Positions 1 to 4,838 of a stretch of 5,331 nucleotides of DNA are shown here, one piece after another. The notes beneath the pieces are model-generated. The model saw nothing but the letters and a program-made list of their open reading frames with translations, searched no databases and had not been told where the DNA came from. Each line of letters begins with the position of its first letter. Position 1 is the first letter of the stretch. This DNA comes from Sulfurospirillum arcachonense (GTDB lineage Bacteria; Campylobacterota; Campylobacteria; Campylobacterales; Sulfurospirillaceae), in NCBI GenBank assembly GCA_015662785.1, contig DQTM01000080.1, positions 1-5,331 of the forward strand, given 5' to 3'. Made by a program: the position numbers and the translations under genes.

Positions 1-84
1 AGTTATTATTATAGCTAAAAATGGGTATCAAAGCACTGTATATAGGGGCTTATTTGGGTGTTTTGATTGGGTTTACTGTGCAGT
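1..84. other. Sequence of unknown origin abutting the broken fic gene
   Basis: This is the sequence beyond the point where Fic homology stops. On the minus strand the Fic reading frame runs on for only 12 non-Fic codons before a stop, and I see no catalytic HPFxxGNGR motif in any frame. The minus-strand sequence at the junction (AGAGACCACTGCACAG) looks to me like the terminal inverted repeat style of IS5-type insertion sequences (GAGACC-TTGCA-like ends). Only the edge is visible, so insertion of a mobile element is an inference. A deletion junction would explain it equally well. Confidence 0.3.
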
Positions 85-430
85 GGTCTCTTAAAGCTTC
101 TTCTCTCGCTACAAAAGAATGTAGTGAAGTAAAAGTATCCATATCAAGTTTATATGATTTTTCTTCTATGCGATTAAAGAGATAATCAACACTTTTACTC
201 TGATTAAGTATTTGTTGTTCATCACTTAGTTTGTGCCCACCAACTGTTGTACCTCCTAAAAGCGTTTGTACTTCTGGATAGGACATTGCATTACCCTCTA
301 GTGCCGAAGTATTATAAACAAAGTCTATTTTGTCTTTCTTTGCTAAAAAAAATGCTAAGTCAGGATTAGACTTAATGATGGATAGTTTTATTATATCAAT
401 TTGGTTAATTTCTTGACTATTTAGTTTCAC
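50..430 (-). pseudogene. fic: Truncated Fic-family AMP-transferase (N-terminal part only)
   Basis: Fic enzymes transfer AMP or other nucleotide groups to target proteins. The N-terminal portion is recognisable: residues 40-47 (NTSALEGN) contain the class II autoinhibitory motif [S/T]xxxE[G/N] as T41-x3-E45-G46, followed by the usual helical segment (YPEVQTLLGG, DEQQILNQSKSVDYLF) and the FTSLHSFVAREEALR segment that leads into the Fic core in intact homologues. After R114 homology ends, 12 unrelated codons follow and the frame stops. The catalytic HPFxxGNGR loop is missing, so 126 residues stand where 300-380 are normal, and the product cannot be an AMP-transferase. The chosen start is GTG, with an AAAAGG ribosome binding site 9 nt upstream; no better in-frame start is visible. 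It lies 106 bp downstream of a small DUF6471-like gene on the same strand. A polypeptide could still be made, but I see no function for it. Confidence 0.8.
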
Positions 431-438
431 AACATATG

Positions 439-444
439 CCTTTT
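439..444 (-). promoter_or_regulatory. Ribosome binding site supporting the GTG start of fic
   Basis: AAAAGG on the minus strand lies 9 nt before the GTG at 428-430. It decides in favour of GTG: the ATG two bases further upstream is in another frame and hits TGA immediately. The rest of the 106-bp gap to the upstream gene shows no convincing terminator. A TTGAGA and a TATTAC spaced by 18 bp (minus strand, about 451-478) could be a weak promoter, but matches are poor. Confidence 0.45.
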
Positions 445-536
445 ACTTGTAATACACATATATACTAAGTTTTCTCAAATTAAAACTACCCAGTGTTCTC
501 TTTCAACTCTCTAACTCTACTTATTTGAGTTTTAAA

Positions 537-767
537 TCATTCAGCCTTTTCCAAAAAAACAATATCAAGCCCCATACCCTCTGCAAATTCATACAAAAAC
601 CTAGCGTCATACGTACCCCGCCCTACTTTCTGACGAATAGCTTCTAGTGAATAGTTATAACCTTTCTCTTCCATCAACTTTTGTAGTTCTACAAAGTTCA
701 TATCTTTTTTAAGCATTTCCATCTTAATCACTTGCTTTACATGCTTTGTTATCTCATCTCTAGTCAT
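537..767 (-). CDS. Small DUF6471-like protein, possible DNA-binding partner of Fic
   Basis: This is a 76-residue, mostly helical protein. The pattern of an N-terminal helix ending in a short charged turn (VIKMEMLKKDMNFVELQKLMEEKG), then EAIRQKVGRGTYDARFLYEFAEGMGL, matches my memory of DUF6471 proteins (AELKRRGVSYAELAERL...NLRNKISRGKFSAAFLLQ), an uncharacterised small family that looks like a variant helix-turn-helix: helix 2 around residues 24-34, putative recognition helix around 40-48, and R50-G51 before the last helices. There is no signal peptide or membrane segment. The ATG start is supported by AAAGG 8 nt upstream. It sits directly upstream of the broken fic gene on the same strand and downstream of its own palindrome-bearing leader, so it may have been a regulator or antitoxin-like partner of Fic. 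That role is inference from position only; the gene itself appears complete. Confidence 0.72.
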   Translation of the reverse strand: MTRDEITKHVKQVIKMEMLKKDMNFVELQKLMEEKGYNYSLEAIRQKVGRGTYDARFLYEFAEGMGLDIVFLEKAE

Positions 768-775
768 CTTTTGAG

Positions 776-780
776 CCTTT
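776..780 (-). promoter_or_regulatory. Ribosome binding site of the DUF6471-like gene
   Basis: AAAGG on the minus strand, 8 nt before the ATG. It supports the start at 767 and, together with the -10 box just upstream, implies a very short leader. Confidence 0.5.
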
Positions 781-789
781 AACCTATCA

Positions 790-798
790 TTTATAACA
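790..798 (-). promoter_or_regulatory. Candidate extended -10 promoter for the DUF6471-like gene
   Basis: On the minus strand TGT directly precedes TATAAA, giving the TGn-TATAAA extended -10 arrangement. No good -35 box lies 17 bp upstream, which is normal for extended -10 promoters. Transcription would start about 15-20 nt before the start codon. The surrounding AT-richness makes chance matches common, so confidence is modest. Confidence 0.35.
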
Positions 799-860
799 GT
801 ATTTTATCAGAAAGAGCATAAAGGTATTATTTTTGAGTAGTTAATTAAGCTTGCATATGA

Positions 861-875
861 TATGATACTATCATA
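861..875. repeat. Perfect 15-bp palindrome, candidate operator upstream of DUF6471-like gene
   Basis: TATGATA-C-TATCATA has perfect 7-bp arms around a single central base. A further overlapping direct copy of TATGATA occupies 856-862, so the half-site occurs three times in 20 bp. It lies in the ~180-bp non-coding stretch between abiEii and the DUF6471-like gene, about 65 bp upstream of the proposed -10. On the minus strand a weak alternative promoter (TTGATT at 889-894, 18 bp, TAGTAT at 865-870) would have its -10 inside the palindrome. A dyad of this form is typical of a dimeric repressor site; which protein binds is unknown. The rest of this intergenic stretch holds only AT-rich sequence with no further gene that I can see. 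Confidence 0.45.
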
Positions 876-945
876 AATATAATTATTGAATCAAATATAA
901 TATGCTAATGAGATGAATGTATTTTTGAATAAACCTAATGTTAAC

Positions 946-1929
946 TCACTTAAGCCTATTTATTTCTGCTTCTAAGTCACTGAGTATAGCAATAATCTCA
1001 TCAAACTCTAGATGCTTGTCAAATATCATATGGGACATCGCAGCATAATCCTTCTTAAGTGTGTTGAGTCTATATGTGGGTGGGAGGAGTTTTAGCGTGC
1101 CAGGTTTTGCACTATCATACTCTGCCCAACTCCTAGAGTAAAATTTCTTTTTAAACTCAACTACATTTTCTAGCAACTCAAAATTCATCAAAGCTTCAGC
1201 TTTTACGTTTGATGTTGCCATCATTGCCAAGTCGTAATAGTGTCGAGAATATCTAGGTGGCATTTGAGATGATTCGGGTCGGTTGGCTTCATGGTGCAAG
1301 ATGGTTGCCTTTTCCCAAAAAGTTCGCTGGGCTACGATAGTGTTGACTGTACATTTTGGTACGTTAAAGAGTTTAGGAAAATGTTTTGCTGCAAAAGGTT
1401 GTATTTTATACGCTTTTGAGGGCAGCCAAGATGCCAATGGTCCTATCTCTAGTAATATCTCAGGTCTCAAATAGGTATCATCAAATACAGAAGGGTACTT
1501 AATATTAATAGAAAAAGCATCATTATCATCAATCTTACACTCACATACTGGGGATAAGATTTCTGTAAGTATGGGGAGTAACGTATCTTCTATGTATGTC
1601 TTGGCACTTTCATTTACAAGCTTGTTGAATTTATCTTGCTTATTGTTTGTCCTTGTGGCACAGGGATCATCTTTAGTTACTAGCGTCCAGTCAAGTATCA
1701 AATCTACATCTTCAGAGAATCTACCTATGAGATCAAAAACCTTAGAAAGGCTTGTTCCACCTTTGAACATTAGAATACTATTGAGTCTTTCATCTGCAAA
1801 AACTTTAGAAAGTACCCAGACCACCCAAAAGTCTTTTTCCACTATGGCATTGGTAGTACCCATCTTGCTTGCTGTCTCAGCAAATAGCTCACCTCTTTTT
1901 TCTTTTGATAGTAATGCTACTTTATGCAT
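946..1929 (-). CDS. abiEii: AbiEii-type nucleotidyltransferase toxin (type IV toxin-antitoxin)
   Basis: This 327-residue protein is of the AbiEii/AbiGii (PF08843-type) nucleotidyltransferase family, cytosolic toxins of type IV systems that give abortive infection. Characterised relatives transfer nucleotides to RNA such as tRNA acceptor ends. The polymerase-beta-like active site is visible: FKGGTSLSK at 55-63 followed by FSEDVDLIL at 71-79, with D74 and D76 as the metal-binding pair. A later acidic strand (RPEILLEIG, 155-163) is a likely third-acid region. Downstream are the family segments FWEKATILH (204-212, K207) and SRHYYDLAMM (228-237, D233). Length is normal and nothing appears broken. 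The ATG overlaps the end of abiEi by 8 bp, and an AGAGGTG site lies 7 nt upstream inside abiEi, so translation is probably coupled. Toxicity is expected to be held back by AbiEi without tight complex formation, as in described AbiE pairs; that is family knowledge, not seen here. Confidence 0.9.
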   Translation of the reverse strand: MHKVALLSKEKRGELFAETASKMGTTNAIVEKDFWVVWVLSKVFADERLNSILMFKGGTSLSKVFDLIGRFSEDVDLILDWTLVTKDDPCATRTNNKQDKFNKLVNESAKTYIEDTLLPILTEILSPVCECKIDDNDAFSINIKYPSVFDDTYLRPEILLEIGPLASWLPSKAYKIQPFAAKHFPKLFNVPKCTVNTIVAQRTFWEKATILHHEANRPESSQMPPRYSRHYYDLAMMATSNVKAEALMNFELLENVVEFKKKFYSRSWAEYDSAKPGTLKLLPPTYRLNTLKKDYAAMSHMIFDKHLEFDEIIAILSDLEAEINRLK

Positions 1930-2539
1930 TTGTTTTCACCTCTTTACAGATTTCTTTTATAAGCTCATATATCCATGCATTTGATGTTTGGGTGTCTTTT
2001 AGTATTTTACTACAAAGACTAGGGGCTAGAAAATGTCTTAACTTTTCTTTTACTGTATCATCAACATGTGATTGTCCTAAAGATTGCAAGGCTTGGACGA
2101 TGAGTGAACTCTCTTTGTACTTAAAGCCTATGTTTTTAAGTGCCCTGTGCTTAAATACTAAGGTGGTGTTACCTAGCTTGTATTTTCTACTGGGACCACT
2201 ACTAAGGTAGATATAGTTTCCTTCTACTTGTGTAGATAGCCTTAGATAGTTCAATGCACTTTCTCCAGAGATTTCTATCTGCCAATTAAATTTTCTAGCA
2301 TACGCCTGTGCTACAGCATCTATATCAGGACTTAAATCTTGTTCAAGTAGGCTACTATACTGCGGATAATCATACATACCTCTAGCTACTCTGCGTATCT
2401 TTCCTTCTTTTGTGAGTGTAGAGAGTGCCTTATCTATGTTATTATCTTTAAATTCATCTATAAAATCAAAAGAAGAAAAGCTAAACCCTCTACCATTGCC
2501 ATATATACGTGAAAGTATCTTATCATCGATAGATTGCAT
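1922..2539 (-). CDS. abiEi: AbiEi-type antitoxin and transcriptional repressor (DUF6088-like)
   Basis: This 205-residue protein is the first gene of the AbiE operon. Residues 1-58 form a winged helix: helices through FDFIDEF and DKALSTLTKEGKIRRV, then the wing and the characteristic RGMYDYP (53-59) that closes the domain in AbiEi/DUF6088 antitoxins (typically RGxYxxP). The C-terminal part (about 75-205), with DAVAQAYARKF, SGESALNYLRL and NYIYLSSGPSRKYKLGNTTLVFKHR, matches the antitoxin domain of the DUF6088 branch. Described AbiEi proteins bind inverted repeats in their own promoter and neutralise AbiEii. A 19-bp inverted repeat lies in the promoter here. The ATG start is supported by AAAGGA 5 nt upstream. 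The stop overlaps the abiEii start by 8 bp. The gene looks intact. Confidence 0.88.
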   Translation of the reverse strand: MQSIDDKILSRIYGNGRGFSFSSFDFIDEFKDNNIDKALSTLTKEGKIRRVARGMYDYPQYSSLLEQDLSPDIDAVAQAYARKFNWQIEISGESALNYLRLSTQVEGNYIYLSSGPSRKYKLGNTTLVFKHRALKNIGFKYKESSLIVQALQSLGQSHVDDTVKEKLRHFLAPSLCSKILKDTQTSNAWIYELIKEICKEVKTNA

Positions 2540-2544
2540 AGTAT

Positions 2545-2550
2545 TCCTTT
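2545..2550 (-). promoter_or_regulatory. Ribosome binding site of abiEi
   Basis: AAAGGA on the minus strand with 5-nt spacing to the ATG; it fixes the start codon of abiEi. The leader between the predicted transcription start and this site is only about 10 nt. Confidence 0.55.
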
Positions 2551-2567
2551 TCTATTTTTTTCAGTAA

Positions 2568-2596
2568 AATATACCATTTTTTATGAAAAAATGCAA
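2568..2596 (-). promoter_or_regulatory. Promoter of the abiEi-abiEii operon
   Basis: On the minus strand, -35 TTGCAT (2591-2596) and -10 TATATT (2568-2573) are separated by exactly 17 bp. The -10 matches the consensus at five of six positions and the -35 at three. The predicted start near 2561 gives a leader of about 20 nt. No other promoter-like pair is visible between abiEi and the plus-strand ORF. Confidence 0.6.
2575..2593. promoter_or_regulatory. Inverted repeat in abiE promoter spacer, candidate AbiEi operator
   Basis: CATTTTTT-ATG-AAAAAATG: perfect 8-bp arms around a 3-base centre, filling the spacer between the -10 and -35 boxes and entering the -35. A bound AbiEi dimer would block RNA polymerase directly. 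AbiEi homologues are known to bind inverted repeats in their promoters, so position and form fit; the specific site is inference. The T and A runs inflate the dyad, but the outer CA/TG pairs are also symmetrical. Confidence 0.5.
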
Positions 2597-2617
2597 GTGC
2601 TATCTTACAGCAACCTC

Positions 2618-2629
2618 TACCTTTAGGTA
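2618..2629. repeat. Short inverted repeat upstream of abiE
   Basis: TACCT-TT-AGGTA, perfect 5-bp arms, about 22 bp upstream of the abiE -35 and 14 bp before the ribosome binding site of the plus-strand ORF. It could be a second operator or a site for the plus-strand gene. It shares no half-site with the larger repeat next to it, so its meaning is uncertain. Confidence 0.25.
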
Positions 2630-2642
2630 TCTCTTCTTATCT

Positions 2643-2648
2643 AAGGAG
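2643..2648 (+). promoter_or_regulatory. Strong ribosome binding site before the short plus-strand ORF
   Basis: AAGGAG with 5-nt spacing to the ATG at 2654, close to the ideal Shine-Dalgarno. It argues that the ORF start is the genuine 5' end of some gene, although what follows is broken. No convincing promoter lies upstream on this strand. Confidence 0.5.
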
Positions 2649-2653
2649 ATTCA

Positions 2654-2839
2654 ATGAAGAACATGTACGAAATACACTTGCAAGATACTAAGTCTGGTGA
2701 AGAACAAACAGCCCTTATAAAGATAGAAGATATCCAAGAAGAACTTGCCTACTTTCAGAACCTCACTCATGAACAAAGCAGGCATAACAAAGCAAGGGCT
2801 TCATATCTTTCGTCACACCTGTGCTATGCAACTTTATAG
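2654..2839 (+). pseudogene. 5' remnant of an unknown gene running out of frame over recombinase sequence
   Basis: The first ~36 codons (MKNMYEIHLQD...IKIEDIQEELAYFQ) read like the natural N-terminus of a small acidic cytosolic protein and have an excellent ribosome binding site, but I do not recognise the family. From about 2754 the DNA encodes a tyrosine recombinase in another frame, so the last ~25 residues of this ORF (ending ASYLSSHLCYATL) are out-of-frame translation of recombinase DNA. The likely history is a deletion or rearrangement joining the start of one gene to the end of another. A 61-residue peptide could be translated, but there is no evidence that it does anything. Alternatively it is a real short gene that happens to overlap the fragment. 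Confidence 0.45.
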
Positions 2840-2951
2840 AAAGTCTAAAGACATTTTAGTAACCAAAGAAAAGTTACGGCATTCTGACATTAAGACTACT
2901 ATGATTTATGCACATGCTGAGAGGAGTGATGTGGCTGAGGCTATGAGGTAA
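2754..2951 (+). pseudogene. C-terminal remnant of a tyrosine recombinase/integrase
   Basis: Tyrosine recombinases cut and rejoin DNA through a covalent 3'-phosphotyrosine. Only the last ~66 residues of the catalytic domain remain, in frame up to a natural stop. The active-site residues are visible in the expected order: GLHIFRHTCA (HxxR, with the second catalytic arginine, and following H), KLRHSDIKTTMIYAH (the LGH-type histidine, as LRH, and the nucleophilic tyrosine in TTMIYAH), ending ERSDVAEAMR. The core-binding domain and the part carrying the first catalytic arginine and lysine are absent; 300-400 residues would be normal. The only in-frame start is a TTG at 2745 without a ribosome binding site, and a frame stop lies shortly upstream. 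It is the remains of an integron/phage/XerC-like integrase and marks past mobility of this region. Confidence 0.82.
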
Positions 2952-3000
2952 GCTTTATCTATTTTCCCTATAGCATCATCTGGGTATCCTAGTAGCATCG

Positions 3001-3025
3001 GAGTATGCATTTAATATTCATACTC
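3001..3025. repeat. Inverted repeat between recombinase remnant and hipA-like gene
   Basis: GAGTATG and CATACTC, perfect 7-bp arms around an 11-base AT-rich centre. It lies in the 126-bp gap between two convergent genes (recombinase fragment and hipA-like gene). Neither strand has a T-run after the stem, so a classical intrinsic terminator is not supported; it could be a weak bidirectional hairpin or an old recombination site. The rest of the gap (2952-3077) holds nothing else that I can support. Confidence 0.35.
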
Positions 3026-3077
3026 AAAAGAGTGACAAGACAGATGTTGTCTATCTTCATAACCTCTTACTCGACGA

Positions 3078-4589
3078 TTAGGACTCAATGGTTATCCCAA
3101 GAGTATCGTAAAAACCTCTTTGCCTTAACTGTATTATACGTCTATCGTAGAATTTTTGTAAGTCTTCGCCGAATTGTCCAAAGCTATATCGTTTTTTTTG
3201 TACTTTTAAATTTTCAAATTCCTGAATATTCATACTTATTTCTATGTATCTTGGAAACTCTTTTATAAAAACCTCAATCATCTTTTTAGCAATCTTTGTA
3301 GTCTGAAGTTTTGAAATAGCTATTCTGCTTGAAAGGTGATAAAAATCATCCAGTGATAGGTTTATCTTTTTACCACTTAATGGCAACCCTAGTTCATCGC
3401 TGTCTCCCCTGTAAACTCCATTTGATATAAGATCGTAAAGTGGAGAGAGTTTTTGCTTATCTCGACCTATATTTAGAATAGATATATTTTTTACATGTAG
3501 GTCTGCATGTTCGATAATGAAAGAAAAGAAGTAGAACTCCAAGAATCGTATACGTTCCTCTTTGGATTTTACCACCTCCGCAATGGTGTCAAAAAGCTTT
3601 TCACTGGTTGTAAAATACTTTTGGTCACTCTTGATGTTCATAATTTGTGCGAAGTCTCGTTGTTCATACTTGTATCCATCGTACCTATCATAACGCTTAA
3701 CAACATAATGAAAATCTTTTTCTCCAACAATAATGCCAGACCAAGGCACATCAAAGCCATAAGCATTTTTTGCGAAACTCATAAAAAGGTGTTCATTTAA
3801 GCCCATATAAGGCAAGTGTACTTGATTTTTATCTTTAAAGTTATAGATAGCACTTTCTATATTATAAGGCTTTAACAGATAAAGGGCATTGTTGCTTTGA
3901 GATATGACTTCTTTTTCAAAGTCAATATTTACATCTATCTTGTTTTGATATCCACTGAGTGAAGAGTGTTTCCCTTTCTCTTCAAGAATTTCTTTTTCAA
4001 TATCTATGGTAAAGCCCAAAATATTAACAAACTCTTGCATTCCTAAAATCTTTTTTTTTACAAGTAACCAGTTTTTACGTTGTGTATAATCTACTTTATA
4101 TGCATATAACTTATCTGTGGAAACAAAATCAAAATCCCCATGCGTATTGTTCAGTTCTAATAATATCTCTACTAAATTCTTACCATCTTCTAAATAGCTG
4201 TTTCTTCTATCACTCTCTGGAATTAAATTTTCAAATATAGGAAATAGCGTAGCCGATGAAGCGATACTATCTTCAAGCAATCCATCTAATTTTTTACCTT
4301 TAAATCCTTTATCATATTCAAATATATACCGCCCCACTTCATACTCTAAAAACCCTATTAGTGTTGCACTTTTAAACACTAGAACTTGATTAACTTCAGC
4401 ATTATTTATTTGCTTATAATATCTTCCTCTTCCTTCCCCTATGGCTTCTATCATTTCTTTCTTAAGTAAGATAACCAAATACTTTTTCACAGTACCTTTG
4501 GGTATATTTGTATGTCCAACAATTTGTGAAAATGACTGTTCCTTTACACTAGAAAATGATGCTATAATACTTTTTTCAATTCTATTCAT
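3078..4589 (-). CDS. HipA-family serine/threonine kinase with built-in N-terminal winged helix
   Basis: HipA kinases phosphorylate translation factors such as glutamyl-tRNA synthetase and cause growth arrest; a separate HipB usually represses them. Starting at the ATG (503 residues): residues 1-58 are a winged helix (FSQIVGHTNIPKGTVKKYLVILLKKEMIEAIGEGRGRYYK, recognition helix about 29-46, wing at GEGRGRYY). About 70-155 match the HipA N-subdomain (GFLEYEVGRYIFEYD, FENLIPESDRR). The kinase core follows: SSLSGYQNK (209-217, the Gly-rich loop equivalent to SIxGxQxK), YLLKP with K240, VKRYDRYD (297-304), RDFAQIMNI, the catalytic loop HADLHVKN (361-368; D363, N368) and PLYDLIS with metal-binding D386. 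All key residues are present. A basic tail of about 45 residues follows. No hipB-like gene is adjacent; the winged helix may take that role. A GTG two codons upstream is rejected because it overlaps the ribosome binding site. Family assignment is firm; toxicity and targets are not known. Confidence 0.88.
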   Translation of the reverse strand: MNRIEKSIIASFSSVKEQSFSQIVGHTNIPKGTVKKYLVILLKKEMIEAIGEGRGRYYKQINNAEVNQVLVFKSATLIGFLEYEVGRYIFEYDKGFKGKKLDGLLEDSIASSATLFPIFENLIPESDRRNSYLEDGKNLVEILLELNNTHGDFDFVSTDKLYAYKVDYTQRKNWLLVKKKILGMQEFVNILGFTIDIEKEILEEKGKHSSLSGYQNKIDVNIDFEKEVISQSNNALYLLKPYNIESAIYNFKDKNQVHLPYMGLNEHLFMSFAKNAYGFDVPWSGIIVGEKDFHYVVKRYDRYDGYKYEQRDFAQIMNIKSDQKYFTTSEKLFDTIAEVVKSKEERIRFLEFYFFSFIIEHADLHVKNISILNIGRDKQKLSPLYDLISNGVYRGDSDELGLPLSGKKINLSLDDFYHLSSRIAISKLQTTKIAKKMIEVFIKEFPRYIEISMNIQEFENLKVQKKRYSFGQFGEDLQKFYDRRIIQLRQRGFYDTLGITIES

Positions 4590-4594
4590 AGGCA

Positions 4595-4602
4595 CTCCCT
4601 TT
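4595..4602 (-). promoter_or_regulatory. Ribosome binding site deciding the hipA-like start
   Basis: AAAGGGAG on the minus strand is 5 nt before the ATG at 4587-4589. The upstream in-frame GTG (4593-4595) overlaps the last G of this site and so cannot use it. This makes the ATG, and a 503-residue product, the better choice. Confidence 0.65.
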
Positions 4603-4619
4603 CGGACATAATAGGATAT

Positions 4620-4631
4620 ATTTATATAAAT
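4620..4631. repeat. Palindrome in hipA-like leader, possible autoregulatory site
   Basis: ATTTATATAAAT is a perfect 12-bp palindrome between the predicted -10 and the ribosome binding site of the hipA-like gene. If the protein's own winged helix represses its promoter, this is one candidate site. The sequence is entirely A and T, so chance is a serious alternative. Confidence 0.2.
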
Positions 4632-4646
4632 TAAGATATTTTTAAT

Positions 4647-4673
4647 ATTATACCTAACTGTTTCTTAAATCAA
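4647..4673 (-). promoter_or_regulatory. Candidate promoter of the hipA-like gene
   Basis: On the minus strand there is a perfect TATAAT (4647-4652) with TTGATT (4668-4673) 15 bp upstream, a spacer two bases shorter than ideal. Transcription would begin near 4640, giving a leader of about 50 nt. The remaining non-coding sequence between this promoter and the divergent promoter at 4794 is AT-rich and shows no gene. Confidence 0.45.
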
Positions 4674-4793
4674 ACACTACCATCAAAACTCAATTTTATT
4701 TAAATAAGAACATAAAAATAGGCTCAAATTAGCTTATATTTATGGTGGCTATGCCTGATATAAATTTTATCTTACAAACTGTTTTATAGGGTG

Positions 4794-4822
4794 TTGACAT
4801 ATTAATAATAATGGCATACAAT
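4794..4822 (+). promoter_or_regulatory. Near-consensus sigma-70 promoter, divergent from the hipA-like gene
   Basis: TTGACA (4794-4799), a 17-bp spacer, and TACAAT (4817-4822): eleven of twelve consensus bases with ideal spacing. The predicted start at about 4829 falls on the ribosome binding site (AAAGG, 4828-4832), leaving a leader of only about 10 nt before the ATG at 4839. It is by far the strongest promoter in the window. Confidence 0.7.
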
Positions 4823-4838
4823 AATATAAAGGTATAAA

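Noticed and set aside
474..529. CTCAAAT/ATTTGAG inverted repeat between fic and the DUF6471-like gene
   Set aside because: The arms are 42 bases apart, only 7 bp long and not followed by a T-run; not convincing as a terminator.
875..901. Direct repeat AAATATAAT (two copies, 18 bp apart) with TATAAT boxes on the plus strand
   Set aside because: Only two copies of pure A/T sequence, no suitable -35 boxes, and transcription would run antisense into abiEii; likely composition.
1283..2210. Three long plus-strand ORFs across the abiE region
   Set aside because: They are antisense to abiEi and abiEii, which have clear family motifs; the plus-strand translations are low-complexity, look like chance membrane proteins and lack ribosome binding sites.
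2931..3012. Minus-strand open stretch reading MHTPMLLGYPDDAIGKIDKA in the gap after the hipA-like gene
   Set aside because: It is short, lacks a ribosome binding site, runs into the recombinase remnant antisense, and matches nothing I recognise.
3005..3268. Plus-strand ORF of 87 residues overlapping the 3' end of the hipA-like gene
   Set aside because: It is antisense to a conserved reading frame, has no ribosome binding site, and its hydrophobic composition is what the reverse of an AT-rich gene gives.
3507..3800. Plus-strand ORF of 97 residues inside the hipA-like gene
   Set aside because: It is antisense to the kinase catalytic core with no recognisable motif or start signal.
4593..4595. 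GTG as the start of the hipA-like gene
   Set aside because: It overlaps the AAAGGGAG site; the ATG two codons further in has ideal 5-nt spacing.
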